From contig JAGMUV010000002.1 in the NCBI GenBank assembly GCA_020744425.1, positions 806,001 to 870,000 of the forward strand: 64,000 nt of DNA. Reading direction: 5' to 3'. Source of the stretch: Dactylonectria macrodidyma (Eukaryota > Ascomycota > Sordariomycetes > Hypocreales > Nectriaceae). Position numbers and translations under genes: made by a program. Within the stretch, counting starts at the first letter, position 1. Every line of letters starts with the position of its first letter. Shown here piece by piece: positions 33,577-44,251 of the stretch. Below the pieces are notes generated by a model. The model did not search any database and was not told the origin of the DNA. It saw only the letters and a program-made list of their open reading frames with translations.

Positions 33577-35161
33577 CGTGACGAGGTGTAATTTTGGTGA
33601 TGAGTGGTGGGGTCGAATGAGATAGAAGTCGGGTGGAACTGAGTCGAGTGCCTACTCGCCGGGAGCAGGCGCTTCAGTCGCTAACAAGAAGAAGTCGAGG
33701 CAGAACAATGTCTTTCTGGAATCCAGCGCCTTAGGTTGCCATGGTATCCTGTTGTTGGAGGTTGTTGGCGAGTTTGGCGACAACACAGTGGCGGCGAGAC
33801 AATGCGCGAGAGTCAACCAACAGACCGGTCGGGAAGGCTGAGGAATTACTGTAGTTTTCGCAAGTAAACGTGGCGACAGCGTGGCGAGGGTTCGTTTGTC
33901 TCTATTAGAATGTTCGGATCGCAAGTTGTGTGAAAGATGGCAGTTTGTCTCTGAGTCCTGTCCTGGATGGAATCTGTCGGGATATGTTGCTTCCGGGTGG
34001 GAGAAGCAATGCGAATTGCGTGCGTATCGGGGAAAGCAGTGTGACTTGTGTGTGTATCGATTGGAGGAAGAAGCCAGAAACTGCAGAATGACAGGCGCCA
34101 TCAGATGGTCTAACTCGAAGCTAGCGAATTCGCGTGGCGCATCCTTGGTTCTGCGTTTCCAATGTCGACATCTGGTCTGCGCGGATCATGGTGCCGTGCC
34201 CAATGCCTCACATATCTTGCTCACTTTTTTCCTGCATTATCGCCTCCCCTCTGAACCCCCGTATCCTGTGCCGGCTATCCGGGTGTCATGCTCAAACAAG
34301 CATTTCCAACTTTTGGCTTCTTGTATGAGAGCACGGCAGCAGCCAAATCAGGCAAAGGCTGAAGTTGTCGCTGGTTGAGCTTGTTGGAGAGAAAGAGGAG
34401 TAAACTTGCTCAAACAACCTCAGGCCCATGCGCTAGACTCGTCCCGATTGGATCGGCGCGAGACCCTTGTCGATCTCGCCTGGACGAGATCCCACTTGGT
34501 TTGCCAAGCCTTGTCTTTTTGGGACTTCTTTAGCACCTCTTTGGCCGTATCCCCAGGTTATTGAGATGCCGTTCTTCCATGATGGGTGAGTATCAGTTGG
34601 TCTTCATGATGTTCGGGGAAATTCTCAGAGAGCAATGGGTTGGTCGTCATGTTTGAGAGCATGGCGGCCAGGAAATAGAATCAATTCCAAAACTCCAACA
34701 AAAGTGTATAAGACGTGATCTAGAGTTGCACACAAGCATCATCATCAACTCGCAACCAAAAATACATCTTCCAACTAGTCAGACGGATGAGGCTGTTTCA
34801 CTCGAAGCGACTCAAACCTCCGTATCCGACGTAGCCGCATGACATGACATGACATGACTGGCACAAGAGCCCAGAGCCAGGCTACCGGGCTCGTACCAGT
34901 TGCAGGTCGAGTTACACCATCGCGTGCCGGCCGACCTGCCCTGCCTTAGCCTCCGATTGCGCACCCCAGCTACAAAAAGCCATTGAGCGCCCAGCTTGAA
35001 TATTAATTTCCGTTCGGCTTTACTCCTGTTGTGACGATTATATCCTGCCTGTCTTGTTGATTCACTGACGGTTGCTGAGTTCTTCTACCTTCCAAACTCT
35101 TCTCCTCCACAAAAACCATCACCACTTCCTCCCACTACCTCCTCCTCCACCTCACTTCACA
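33577..35161. promoter_or_regulatory. shared upstream region of metalloreductase and BIM1-like genes
   Basis: 1.6 kb between divergent starts. CTTGCTCA occurs at 34216-34223 and 34405-34412, one base from the yeast Mac1 copper-starvation site TTTGCTCA. Four tandem CATGA units lie near 34839-34858. Part of the left side (33650-34380) has open frames on both strands without family features, so a short unrecognised gene cannot be excluded. Confidence 0.35.
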
Positions 35162-35921
35162 ATGCGCACCAACACGCTCCTCACCACAGCAGCCCTCTGC
35201 GGCCTCTCGCTCGCGCACTTCACGCTCGAGTACCCCGAGTCGATCGGCTTCAGCGACGACGACGAGGGAGAATCGCCCTGCGGCGGCTTCACACCCGACT
35301 TCTCCGACTCGGACAAGCTCGTCGAGTTCCACGTCGGCGGCGAGGCCATCGCCGTCCGCTCCACCCATCAGCAATCTAACTGGCTTTTCCGCGTCACCAC
35401 CGACCAGACCGCAAAGTCCGGCTGGGAGCAGCTGTTTCCCATCGTCCAACAGAGCGGCCTGGGCGACTTTTGCGAGCCCCAAATCACCGTCAACTCGAGC
35501 TATGTTGGCAAGAAGGGCGTTGTGAGCGTCGTGTCCTCTGCCGCTGATGGTCTTTTGTACCAGGTTTGTGCCAAATCTTGACATCTTCACATGTGTGATG
35601 ATTAACCTCTTCCTACAGTGCATCGCCGCCACCTTTGTCAAGGGCTCTGCCGACGCTCCCTCTGAGTGCAAGAACGCGTCTTCCGTCAAGGCCTCCTTCA
35701 CCGACGACAGCGCCCTATCTGCCCTTGTCGACTCAAACTCGACGTCTGGCAGCGAGACGACCTCAGCATCGGGCACCGCGTCTCAGACGAGCGGCGCCGC
35801 ATCGTCGGCTACAGAGAGCTCCATCGCTGCTCCGGCCCTGCAGGCATGGCCCGTCGCTGGCCTAGGCAGCATCGTCACCGTGCTGTCGATGGCGTTTGTC
35901 GGAGGAGCTCTCATGATCTAA
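35162..35921 (+). CDS. BIM1/X325-like GPI-anchored copper-binding protein
   Basis: Two exons, 35162-35563 and 35619-35921, joined in phase 0, giving 234 residues. The signal peptide (MRTNTLLTTAALCGLSLA) is followed by mature His1 in HFTLEYPESIGFSDDDEGESPCGGF. N-terminal His after cleavage plus a second His (candidates in EFHVGG and STHQQSNW) and Asp (GDFCEP) fit the copper site of the X325/BIM1 family, which is LPMO-like in fold but serves copper uptake rather than polysaccharide oxidation. Cysteines (ESPCGG, DFCEP, QCIAA, SECKNA) fit disulfides. A Ser/Thr-rich linker (about 175-205) and a hydrophobic C-terminus (VAGLGSIVTVLSMAFVGGALMI) indicate a GPI anchor. The product would sit at the outer plasma membrane or wall. 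The neighbouring divergent metalloreductase is a logical partner. The start is preceded by a pyrimidine-rich leader. Confidence 0.9.
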
Positions 35922-36794
35922 TGCGTTGGCTGGTTCGCGACCGATGCGACAAAATCCTGTATACATATCAAGTACAAACGAATTCTCAGTTTAGCGAGTC
36001 GTCATAACGCTGCCAAGGCTGGCTCTTTTCAATGACATTTTTCACGCCTCAACCACTCCTCACGCAGCTCTGATTATGTACCCTCTCTTGCGCAATCGCC
36101 CGTTCATTCCATGTCATTGACCCAATTGAAGATGCCACACCTCGTACAAGGCCAATTGACCTGCCCCGCCATTTCGATACCGTCTTGGAGGCTGTGATTC
36201 CCGTTCGAGATCGGCAAGGCCCTTGACTCGGTCCCCAGCCTCCACCTCGACCCATGTCTCGTTTGCTCGAACTTCTGACGCTTCTCCACAGCTTCCTGGA
36301 CCCTGATACGCCATGACGGCGCTAACAAACGGGAACGGGACATATTCTCATGGACGCTCACCACCATGCTGAGGGGTTAGTCTAGCTCTAAGGTCCAACC
36401 ACTCACCTCCTCACCGAAGCTCCCACGTTGGACATTTGTCTGGCCGTCGTCAATTGCTCAACCACAGACCATTGGACCTCTCACAGTCCATGATTTAGGC
36501 CTGTCCCGTGGCATAGGAGTAACCTCTTTGGCCTGTCCATTGCGGTATCCGCCACTCGCCGCTTTTGGCAAGGTTTGCCAACACCAGAACGCCGCCGACC
36601 GTCTGTTTTTGGTCCCAAACGTACCTATCTTACTTTACCATCCTTCATCAACCTCTTTGGCATTATTCAACTTCCATGGAATAGGCCAACAGGCTCCTGG
36701 AAAACTCTTTAATTGACTCATCTTTTTCTCTATTTAAGAAACACCCTCCCCGGCTCAATTCCTCCATGTTTCTCTTTCCCCTCCATCACCGCTA
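35922..36794. other. intergenic, promoter of ABCC transporter
   Basis: About 870 bases. CTATTTAAGAA near 36730-36740 is TATA-like, followed by a CT-rich leader before the ABCC start. No coding sequence or repeat is recognised. Confidence 0.5.
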
Positions 36795-39700
36795 TTGCTG
36801 AAAAGAGTCTCTCGTTCATCCATCACCATGTCCGCAGCTCACTTCGCTCTCGCCCTCAGGGATTCTAAGCGATCCCAATGGCCTCGATCTGCTACACACA
36901 TTGAGCAGAAGCCACTTGGCAAACACAATGCCAGCATATTTTCTACTATTGACGCCCGCATTGCTTTTGCATTGTCCGTTCTATCCATCACTACACTCAT
37001 CATATTCCTCAGCCGTAAGAGGCTTAGTAAACTCTTACCTCGATGGTTGAGGTCATTTGCACAGGAGAGTGCCCCGTATTCTGCTAAAGGCAGACGGTGG
37101 ACCTACTGGACTCTTTGCCTTGGAATCATCTGCTCTACAGGGCTCGCTCTCTCTATTGTGTCTGCAATCCTGAACCCTCATCAGCCGACTATCATTCTTG
37201 AGACTGTTCCATGGCTCGTGGCTACGCTTCTAACTCTGGTTGACCGCCCAACCAAGACACCAAGACTCCTCCTGGCTCAGTACTTGCTGCTCCTCTTCTC
37301 GAGCTTGACCGTCTCTGCGGCTCACTTGTTGTATCCCGACCTCGAAACCCAAGATTATACCTATGGCGCTAGAGCTATTCTTACATGTCTTGCCATCCTT
37401 GCTATCGGAAACATGCCCCTCCGAGACCCCTCATGGGACGTCTCTGACATTGGGAGCCCACGCGGCGCATCGTCCAACGAGGTCCGCAGCCCCGAAGACA
37501 ACCTCACGCTGTTTCAATTCTGGACCATGAGCTGGGTTTACCCTCTGGCCAGCGCGGCCAAGAGACGGGAGATTACCGTCGAGGATGTGTGGCAGCTACC
37601 CTTTGAGTTCCAACACACTCGTCTTTACATGGCCTTCCGAGAGCTCGAGGGCAAGCTTCTCCCTTGTCTCATTGAAGCCAACGGGCTAGATCTTGTCATC
37701 GCCACTTTGTTGTCCGTCGTCGAAAAGGTCACAGAGGTCTCGAATATCCGACTGACCAGCAAGCTGTACAACGCTCTTGACGAAAACGAACCCTCTCAGG
37801 CTGCTCTTTGGTGTGTCGTCATGCTCGGAATCGACTCAATCCGCCAGATTGCCAAGACATCGGCTGGATGGTACGCTCGCAAGGCATATGAGCGAAGCCG
37901 CGGCGAGACCTTCATCGCGCTCTTTGGCAAGCTGCTTACCAGGGCTGTGCCTGGATCTGAAAGCACGGAAAAGGATCCTAATGCCTCAGATGCCCCAAGC
38001 GATGCTCCCCAGTCCTCCAACCGGCTTTCGCGATTTTTCTCTGGTCTTTGCGGCCGCAAGAAGGTCAAGACTGCTAGCAACGACAACGCAGCCCAGTCGG
38101 CTTCCAACGCCAAGGTCGTCAACCTCGTCCGCGGAGACACCTATGAGATTTCTCAGCGGTTCTGGGAATTCTCCAAGGTCATCTCCCAACCTATCAAAGT
38201 CATCTTCACGGTCTACTACCTCATCGACATAATGGGCTGGCCATCGTGCATTGGCTTCGGTCTGATGGCCGTCTTCCTGGCCTTCAACTCAATCCTCGTT
38301 CACGAGTCCGTCAAACTCGAGCGCCAGAGGGCGGCTCACTCGGATAGGCGCGCCCAGGCCGTGTCGCACTTTGTCGAAGCCAGTCGTCCTCTTAAGCTCA
38401 ATGGGTGGACATCGTCCTGGAGCAGCAGAATCATGAAGTTCCGTGACCTGGAGATGGCCAAGCGGCTTCAGATTTCTCAGGTTGGTGCTGCTATCTCAAC
38501 AGTCAACGTCCTGGGCGGAGCGATGTACCCCCTCGCCAGCATCACCTTGTACACACTTATCCTCGGAGAGGGTCTTCCCAACGATGTCATCTGGCCTTCG
38601 CTGCAGCTGTTTGGCCACCTCGAGTCCAGTGTCAAGGAGGCATTCGATCTCATCTCGGCATATTGGAAGGCAACCATCCCAGTCGAGCGTGTCAACCAGT
38701 ACATGTCTGAGCCTGACAGGGATGAAGATTCCAACACCGAGGCGAGCAAGGACTTTGAGTTCTCCAACGCATCCTTCTCTCGACCCTCGACCGATCACCT
38801 GGTTCTCCGCGATCTCACTCTCAAGTTCACTACGGGCCTTACCGTCATCCGAGGAACTGTTGGCTCCGGAAAGTCTAGCCTTCTTCTCGCTATGCTCAAC
38901 GAAATGGAACACCGCAGCGGCCAATTCTCCCGACCTGATGAGCCAGTCGCATACGCGCAGCAACTTCCCTGGCTTCAGAGCAAGACCATCCGCGAGAATA
39001 TTGTCTTCCACCAAGTTTATGACCCGGTCCGCTACCGCGAGGTGTTGCATGCCTGTGCTTTGGTCCCTGATCTTGCCATCCTCCCCAAAGGAGACCAGAC
39101 CAAGCTAGAAGAGGGAGGCATTGGTCTTTCTGGCGGACAAAAAGCCCGTGTTGCCCTGGCTCGCGCAGTTTATAGCCAATGCCGAATTCTTCTTCTCGAC
39201 GACCCCCTCGCTGCCCTGGATCACGACACTGCTAGCATCATCGTAAAGCGGTTCATCTGCGGCCCTCTCGCCCAAGGTCGCACCATTGTTATGGTTACGC
39301 ACCGAGACGACTTGGTTCTCCGACACGCAAACCAAGTCGTCGACATTATCGACGGCCGCGCGCAAGTGTTGTCCCTTCTCGACCTGGAGGCTGAGCTCGC
39401 CCACCCACACCACTCTGACTCTGGCAACGGTGCTACTCATCCCCACGAGACGATCCAAGATGACCAGCCAGGAGACATTTCCGGGACCAAAGAGGCCCCA
39501 GAGGAACCAGCCGAGACTGGCGGAGTTCCTCTGTCAATCTACGTCAAGTACATGACGGCTGGTGGATGGCATCTCTGGCTTCTCCTGGCGCTCTTCTACG
39601 GCATCGCTCGATACTGCGACATTGCCCGAGCACGTCTCCTGGAGGCCTGGGGCAATGAGTCTGCCAACACTTCCGACTTGGCAGCCAGTAGCTACTGGGG

Positions 39701-41240
39701 TCTTCCCAGCCCGAGCCAGAACCCCCGACCATGGATCTACGTTCTCGCCATGCTGTCGGGTGGGCAAATCTTCGCCTATGCCTTGGCGCAGCTCCTCCTC
39801 GCCAGGATCAGCATCAACGCGGCGCGGGGCCTTTTCAAGATTGCCATCGAAAAGGTCAGCAAGGCGTCGTTCCGGTACCACGATGTGACTCCCACGGGTC
39901 AGCTCAAGAACCGCCTGATTGCCGATATGGGCATGGTCGATGGCGGCATTCTCTCACCCCTGGAGTCCTTCGTGTTCAACCTCATCGCGCTGATCCTGAG
40001 CTTGGTCGCCATCATGACGTATCAGCCCTCGCTGATCGTCATCCTCCTTGGTGTTGCGATGTTGTTTGTGTACTTCTTCCGCGTCTATGTGCCCGTCTCG
40101 CGATGCCTCCGTCGCATGGAGATGCGATACCTGACGCCCATCATCGCTAATATTGGCGTGATGCAGGATGGCCTCGTCACGATCCGCGCGCTGCGAGTCG
40201 AGGGCCACTTCCAGGACAGGCATCTCGATGCCGTCGATGACTTCCAGAAGCAAGATCATTTCTTCTGGAGCATGGCGTTCTGGCTCGATTTTAGACTGGG
40301 CGCATCGTCGGCTTGTATGCGAGCGGTGCTGATCCTCTTCATGGTATGGTATGGTACGCCGGCCAGCGCAGTCGGTTTCGTCTTGACGCAGACCACTGTT
40401 GCCATGGGTTCAGTTCAGCAGTTGTGTGAAAAGTTCGCGGCTCTGCAACTTGACGCAGTTTCGCTGGAACGTGTCAACGCGCTGAACCGAATCCCGGAAG
40501 AACCAACTGGCGATTTCGAGCCACCAGAGGACTGGCCACGGCCATGTGACGACGTTCGCTTCGAGTCAATGTCGTTCAAGTATGCAGATGACTTGCCATC
40601 CGTTCTCGACAAAGTTTCTTTCGAGATCCCAGGTGGTTCGACTTGTGCCGTCTTGGGGCGCACAGGGTCAGGCAAGTCAACCATTGCCAACGCTCTCCTG
40701 CTGACCCAAGCACCTTATCACGGCCAAATCACCATCGGAAGCGTCGACTTGTCCCAGATCAACCGAACAACCCTGCGAAACCGAGTCACCTTCATCCAGC
40801 AGGATCCCACGTTGTTCCCTGGCACTCTGCGCGACAACATCGATCCCGAAGGCAAGTTCTCCGACGCCGCGTGCAACAACGCCATCCACCGTGTCCTCGG
40901 CGAAGAATGGGGTTTGTACTCGCAAATCGACGCTGGAGGAAAGAATCTCAGCCAGGGTCAGCGACAACTTGTCGGCATCGGGCGCGCGGTTCTGCGAAGG
41001 AGCGGGTTGGTCATCTTGGATGAGGCTACAGCCTCCATCGATCGTGGCACAGCTGCGAGAGTGCAGCGCATCTTGAGAGAAGAGCTGTCTCAGAGCACCG
41101 TCATCACCATCGCACATCGACTTGAGGCGGTGGAAGACGCAAACTGGTGTCTTCGATTAGACCATGGCAAGGTCCTTGAATGCGGCCCAGCCCAATATCT
41201 TGGAGGATCAAAGGGATCGCAAAGTGGATCTCAGGAGTAG
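36795..41240 (+). CDS. full-length ABCC (MRP/cadmium-factor-like) ABC transporter
   Basis: A 1481-codon intronless frame; ATG at 36828 (MSAAHFALALRD) is an equally likely start. Order: an N-terminal extra membrane region (TMD0-like, about 50-220), then TMD1. NBD1 has Walker A GTVGSGKSS (about 686), signature LSGGQKARVALARA (about 778) and Walker B ILLLDDPLAALD. TMD2 starts near residue 915 (YVKYMTAGGWHLWLLLALFYG). NBD2 has Walker A GRTGSGKST (about 1288), signature LSQGQRQLVGIGRA (about 1385) and Walker B LVILDEATASID, then the H-loop TIAHRLEAV. Both sites look intact, with catalytic Glu in NBD2 and Asp in the NBD1 equivalent, as usual for ABCC. It exports conjugates, drugs or secondary metabolites at plasma or vacuolar membrane. 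The substrate is unknown. It is unlike the short-intron genes around it, but long intronless ABC genes are common in fungi. Confidence 0.95.
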   Translation: MLKRVSRSSITMSAAHFALALRDSKRSQWPRSATHIEQKPLGKHNASIFSTIDARIAFALSVLSITTLIIFLSRKRLSKLLPRWLRSFAQESAPYSAKGRRWTYWTLCLGIICSTGLALSIVSAILNPHQPTIILETVPWLVATLLTLVDRPTKTPRLLLAQYLLLLFSSLTVSAAHLLYPDLETQDYTYGARAILTCLAILAIGNMPLRDPSWDVSDIGSPRGASSNEVRSPEDNLTLFQFWTMSWVYPLASAAKRREITVEDVWQLPFEFQHTRLYMAFRELEGKLLPCLIEANGLDLVIATLLSVVEKVTEVSNIRLTSKLYNALDENEPSQAALWCVVMLGIDSIRQIAKTSAGWYARKAYERSRGETFIALFGKLLTRAVPGSESTEKDPNASDAPSDAPQSSNRLSRFFSGLCGRKKVKTASNDNAAQSASNAKVVNLVRGDTYEISQRFWEFSKVISQPIKVIFTVYYLIDIMGWPSCIGFGLMAVFLAFNSILVHESVKLERQRAAHSDRRAQAVSHFVEASRPLKLNGWTSSWSSRIMKFRDLEMAKRLQISQVGAAISTVNVLGGAMYPLASITLYTLILGEGLPNDVIWPSLQLFGHLESSVKEAFDLISAYWKATIPVERVNQYMSEPDRDEDSNTEASKDFEFSNASFSRPSTDHLVLRDLTLKFTTGLTVIRGTVGSGKSSLLLAMLNEMEHRSGQFSRPDEPVAYAQQLPWLQSKTIRENIVFHQVYDPVRYREVLHACALVPDLAILPKGDQTKLEEGGIGLSGGQKARVALARAVYSQCRILLLDDPLAALDHDTASIIVKRFICGPLAQGRTIVMVTHRDDLVLRHANQVVDIIDGRAQVLSLLDLEAELAHPHHSDSGNGATHPHETIQDDQPGDISGTKEAPEEPAETGGVPLSIYVKYMTAGGWHLWLLLALFYGIARYCDIARARLLEAWGNESANTSDLAASSYWGLPSPSQNPRPWIYVLAMLSGGQIFAYALAQLLLARISINAARGLFKIAIEKVSKASFRYHDVTPTGQLKNRLIADMGMVDGGILSPLESFVFNLIALILSLVAIMTYQPSLIVILLGVAMLFVYFFRVYVPVSRCLRRMEMRYLTPIIANIGVMQDGLVTIRALRVEGHFQDRHLDAVDDFQKQDHFFWSMAFWLDFRLGASSACMRAVLILFMVWYGTPASAVGFVLTQTTVAMGSVQQLCEKFAALQLDAVSLERVNALNRIPEEPTGDFEPPEDWPRPCDDVRFESMSFKYADDLPSVLDKVSFEIPGGSTCAVLGRTGSGKSTIANALLLTQAPYHGQITIGSVDLSQINRTTLRNRVTFIQQDPTLFPGTLRDNIDPEGKFSDAACNNAIHRVLGEEWGLYSQIDAGGKNLSQGQRQLVGIGRAVLRRSGLVILDEATASIDRGTAARVQRILREELSQSTVITIAHRLEAVEDANWCLRLDHGKVLECGPAQYLGGSKGSQSGSQE

Positions 41241-42799
41241 GGGGCTAGATTCTAGAGGTACGGCGCTGAAGACTGGTGAAGAGAACAGTCCAGCGGAGAA
41301 CTCAAACTCCATAATAACAGATTGGAAAAGGAGGCAAGCTTGGAAACGAAATTTAGAATACATTAGGATCATGCGTTTGGTAGTTTTTGAATCAAACATT
41401 AGGTCCAAGAAAAGTCCCAAGCCGTCAGTGATTCACTGACTTCCAATTTTAAGATTTAGCAACACTTGATCACGCAGCTTGCCTGAAAACATCCCTGCAG
41501 GCAGATCAAAACTCCTTTGTGCAAGATCATAGAACCAAAGTCTCCTGACCTTTTCGCGTTACACCATCTAGTCCAGGGTCAACAGTGATGAGCTGCCTTG
41601 AGCTGTTCGGTGACTGTAACCACACCTATAAATACAACCCCCAGTCCACCCAGCAGGCGGCTGATCCCCAATTCATTGTACTCCTACAAACTGAATGAAT
41701 GAGAACGAATTTCGCATGTAGGTCTATCTCGCCGATGTACCGATCAATGACAGGGGTCAACCCGTCCTACTAACCCAGGCTATTGACAACCTACATGACT
41801 CTTGCTGGAAGGTCGGTTCTAATTCTGGTTCGTAGGGTAACGAAACAACTTCGATGAGCGTAACATAACTCTTTTCTGAGTGACTTGTCCCTATATTTCA
41901 TGTCACGATCCCGCCATCCATCTTTTTGCCACGTCGTACCACTCTACCGAGCCATATCGTTGCACAAAAAGCAAATTTGAAGAGAACAAAGATACGAACA
42001 ACCAACTATGTGTCTTCCCGTCCGGTATACACACCCCGCTTGCGGTCACCTTGTCGCATTGCCCCATATTTGGAACTTGGAACCCTGCATGGCGGCCATC
42101 TGCAGGGGAAGAAAATGTTGGATTCCATGTGATATAAATGCAGATGGCATTCAGACAAAGCCGTGGCCAAACCAAAACATTGCTGAGATGTGTCAAGACT
42201 GCGCAGGTAGTTGAAATAAGAAAACAATAGCGTTTCCTGTGTACAAAGCGAATGATAGACATAAACCATTGTGAAACAAAAAGTGTTAATCGAAGAACTC
42301 AAAGGCTCCAAGAGACTTCTCTAACTCATTCCGCGAGGGACGCTGGTGTAGCACCGCGTATCTTTCGGTTACTCTTAAGACCTGAGCAGGAGGGTGCAAG
42401 GTTCATTCTAGCGCTCTGTCCGCTGAGTTGCTGTCTAACAGTTACCAAACTATAGCGCAGTATCCGCTAAGAACTCACCATCCATTTTCTACTTTTAGTG
42501 GCCATTGGTCACAACAAGATGCTCGCCCACTTGCAAAGGCTCTGTTTGTGTGCGACATCTTTCTAGATTATGAATTCCATGTTTGTACGCATGAGTAAAG
42601 AGACTCTTTAGACCTTCTTGCCTCAGGATTCCGCAGGAAAACGTTCCAGGTGTAGTCACCCTTAACTTATGCCATAACAAAGCAAGTACATAAGGCAAGC
42701 AGAGAGCAAATTTGCTGAGATTTTGATTCTACTTGTTCACTACACAACAACACACGACAATCACGAGCCTTTTCACCAACTCTCTGCAACCTCTCAAGT
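41241..42799. other. intergenic, no gene seen
   Basis: About 1.55 kb, AT-leaning, between the ABCC stop and the first exon of the Cys-rich gene. A CTATAAATAC box lies near 41635 but leads to no supported gene. Frames between 41880 and 42700 are short and mutually overlapping. Confidence 0.45.
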
Positions 42800-43804
42800 A
42801 TGGCGTGAGTTTATCATTTTCCAGCATAGGTGCTTCTTACTAACAGAGAAAGTATCGTTGGCTGCGAAAGGTGTCTCGCCAAAGCCATTGCATGGCGTCC
42901 GGGGCAAATAATATATCGCAATGGCGTCCCTATTGTTGCTCCAATGCCCACTATGTGTGAAACACACCCTGACTGTGGGTTCCCTTGAGATAGTGTAAGA
43001 GGATTCTCTCTGCTAACCCTTTTGCAGCTGCGTCTGAGAAATGCGCGGATTGTCTGGACAATAACCACAAGTGCAACAAGGTAAATCCTCGAATTCTCTC
43101 CAGTACGACCCTGCTAACTCGCGATTGGGCAGCTCTCCGAGAAACACTTCGCTGCGCTTGCTCGCCTCCTCTTCGCCATCAAACTCTTCGAGGACAATAT
43201 CCTCCCGAATTACCGGTTTCTTCTGGCGACTGTAAGAAACCCCATCCAACAACCAAGTCCAAATCCCACTGACATTTCTCAGGCCCAAGAGCGGAAGGCG
43301 GCCCAGTCCGCTCTGCGCCGCCTAACCCATGCCCGCAAGCTCTCTCACGCTCGTGCAGCCGTAGCCGCAGCCGCACACGATGAAGCCAGTGCCGCTGTAG
43401 AGGCCGCAAGAGTGTCGCGTCGTGTGGCTACCATGGGCCTTGCGGTCCAGATCGACATCGCCAACGCTCTCCGTGATATCCTGTTCCATCTCGATAGAAG
43501 TGGCGGGATTCATTCTGATCGAGTCGGGCCCTCCACCCTCCCAGATGATATCTGTAGCGATGTGGAGGAGGAAGACGAGGATACAAACGAAGAGATGAAC
43601 AAAGAGATGAACGAAGAAATGAACGAAGAGATGAACGAAGAAATGAACGAAGAAATGAACGAAGAAATGAATGAGGAGGCGGACGAGGAGGCGGACGAGG
43701 AGGCGGAAGAGGAGACGGACGAGGGGATGAACGAGGAGATGAATGAGGAGACGGACGAGGCGACGGACGACGAGGAGGATGACGAGGACTCACTGTCAGA
43801 GTAG
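42800..43804 (+). CDS. Cys-rich protein with acidic MNEE tandem-repeat tail
   Basis: Five exons: 42800-42804, 42847-42974, 43028-43080, 43133-43231 and 43283-43804, giving 268 residues; all phases close and introns are 42-53 bases. The first coding exon is only five bases (ATGGC). The N-terminus has six cysteines (8, 11, 39, 50, 53, 60) as C-x2-C, then C, C-x2-C and C (GCERCLAK, MCETHPD, EKCADCLDNNHKCNK), which may bind zinc. A helical Ala/Arg-rich region follows (about 62-150; KAAQSALRRLTHARKLSHARAA). The tail is highly acidic: about ten MNEE/MNKE tetrapeptides, then ADEE and TDEA variants, from a 12-base tandem repeat at about 43590-43770. It resembles small Cys-containing proteins common in Fusarium and relatives. 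It may be a nuclear or chromatin-associated acidic protein; function unknown. Confidence 0.75.
43590..43770 (+). repeat. 12-bp coding microsatellite (GAAGAAATGAAC-like)
   Basis: Tandem 12-base units coding MNEE, drifting into GAGGCGGACGAG-type units (ADEE) downstream. All changes keep the frame and the acidic charge. Copy number is likely to vary between strains. Confidence 0.85.
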
Positions 43805-44251
43805 CGAATCGTCTTCCTTTCCTCATTCGTGGTTCAGTAGCCTCGAAAGTGTGGCATGGAACCCATGCTTGATGAAGGGTGAGCTCAGCTTGTCGGAGGA
43901 AATTCTCCATAGTCACAGCTAGGTTCACCACGGGTTAGCAACAGGCCCAGTCACTCTATGAGTAGGCCAAGAGTGCACGAAAACAGTTTTGCATTCCCTA
44001 CTGTTCACGATCTGGTCCTCCGTCTGTCTGAAGGTAAACAAGGGGTCCAGTTGCTGCTGTGCTGATGGCCATAACGCGGCACCGTTTGCCTGAACTCGCT
44101 TCTTATCAGAACAATCATGTGGAAACCGCAAAAGAGAAATACGTCCAGCAATACATTTCAGCTTCCTCAGCTAAACAGCTTGTCCAGGATCTTCTCAAAC
44201 CAACCACTGCAACAAAGTCAGTTTCGATCATTTTCAACATCAGCATTGGAC
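43805..44251. other. intergenic, convergent 3' ends
   Basis: About 450 bases between the MNEE-repeat gene stop and the permease stop. No coding sequence or repeat is recognised. Confidence 0.5.

Noticed and set aside
43428..43931. Minus-strand Pro/Arg/Ser-rich frame
   Set aside because: Mirror of the 12-bp MNEE repeat; repeats keep several frames open.
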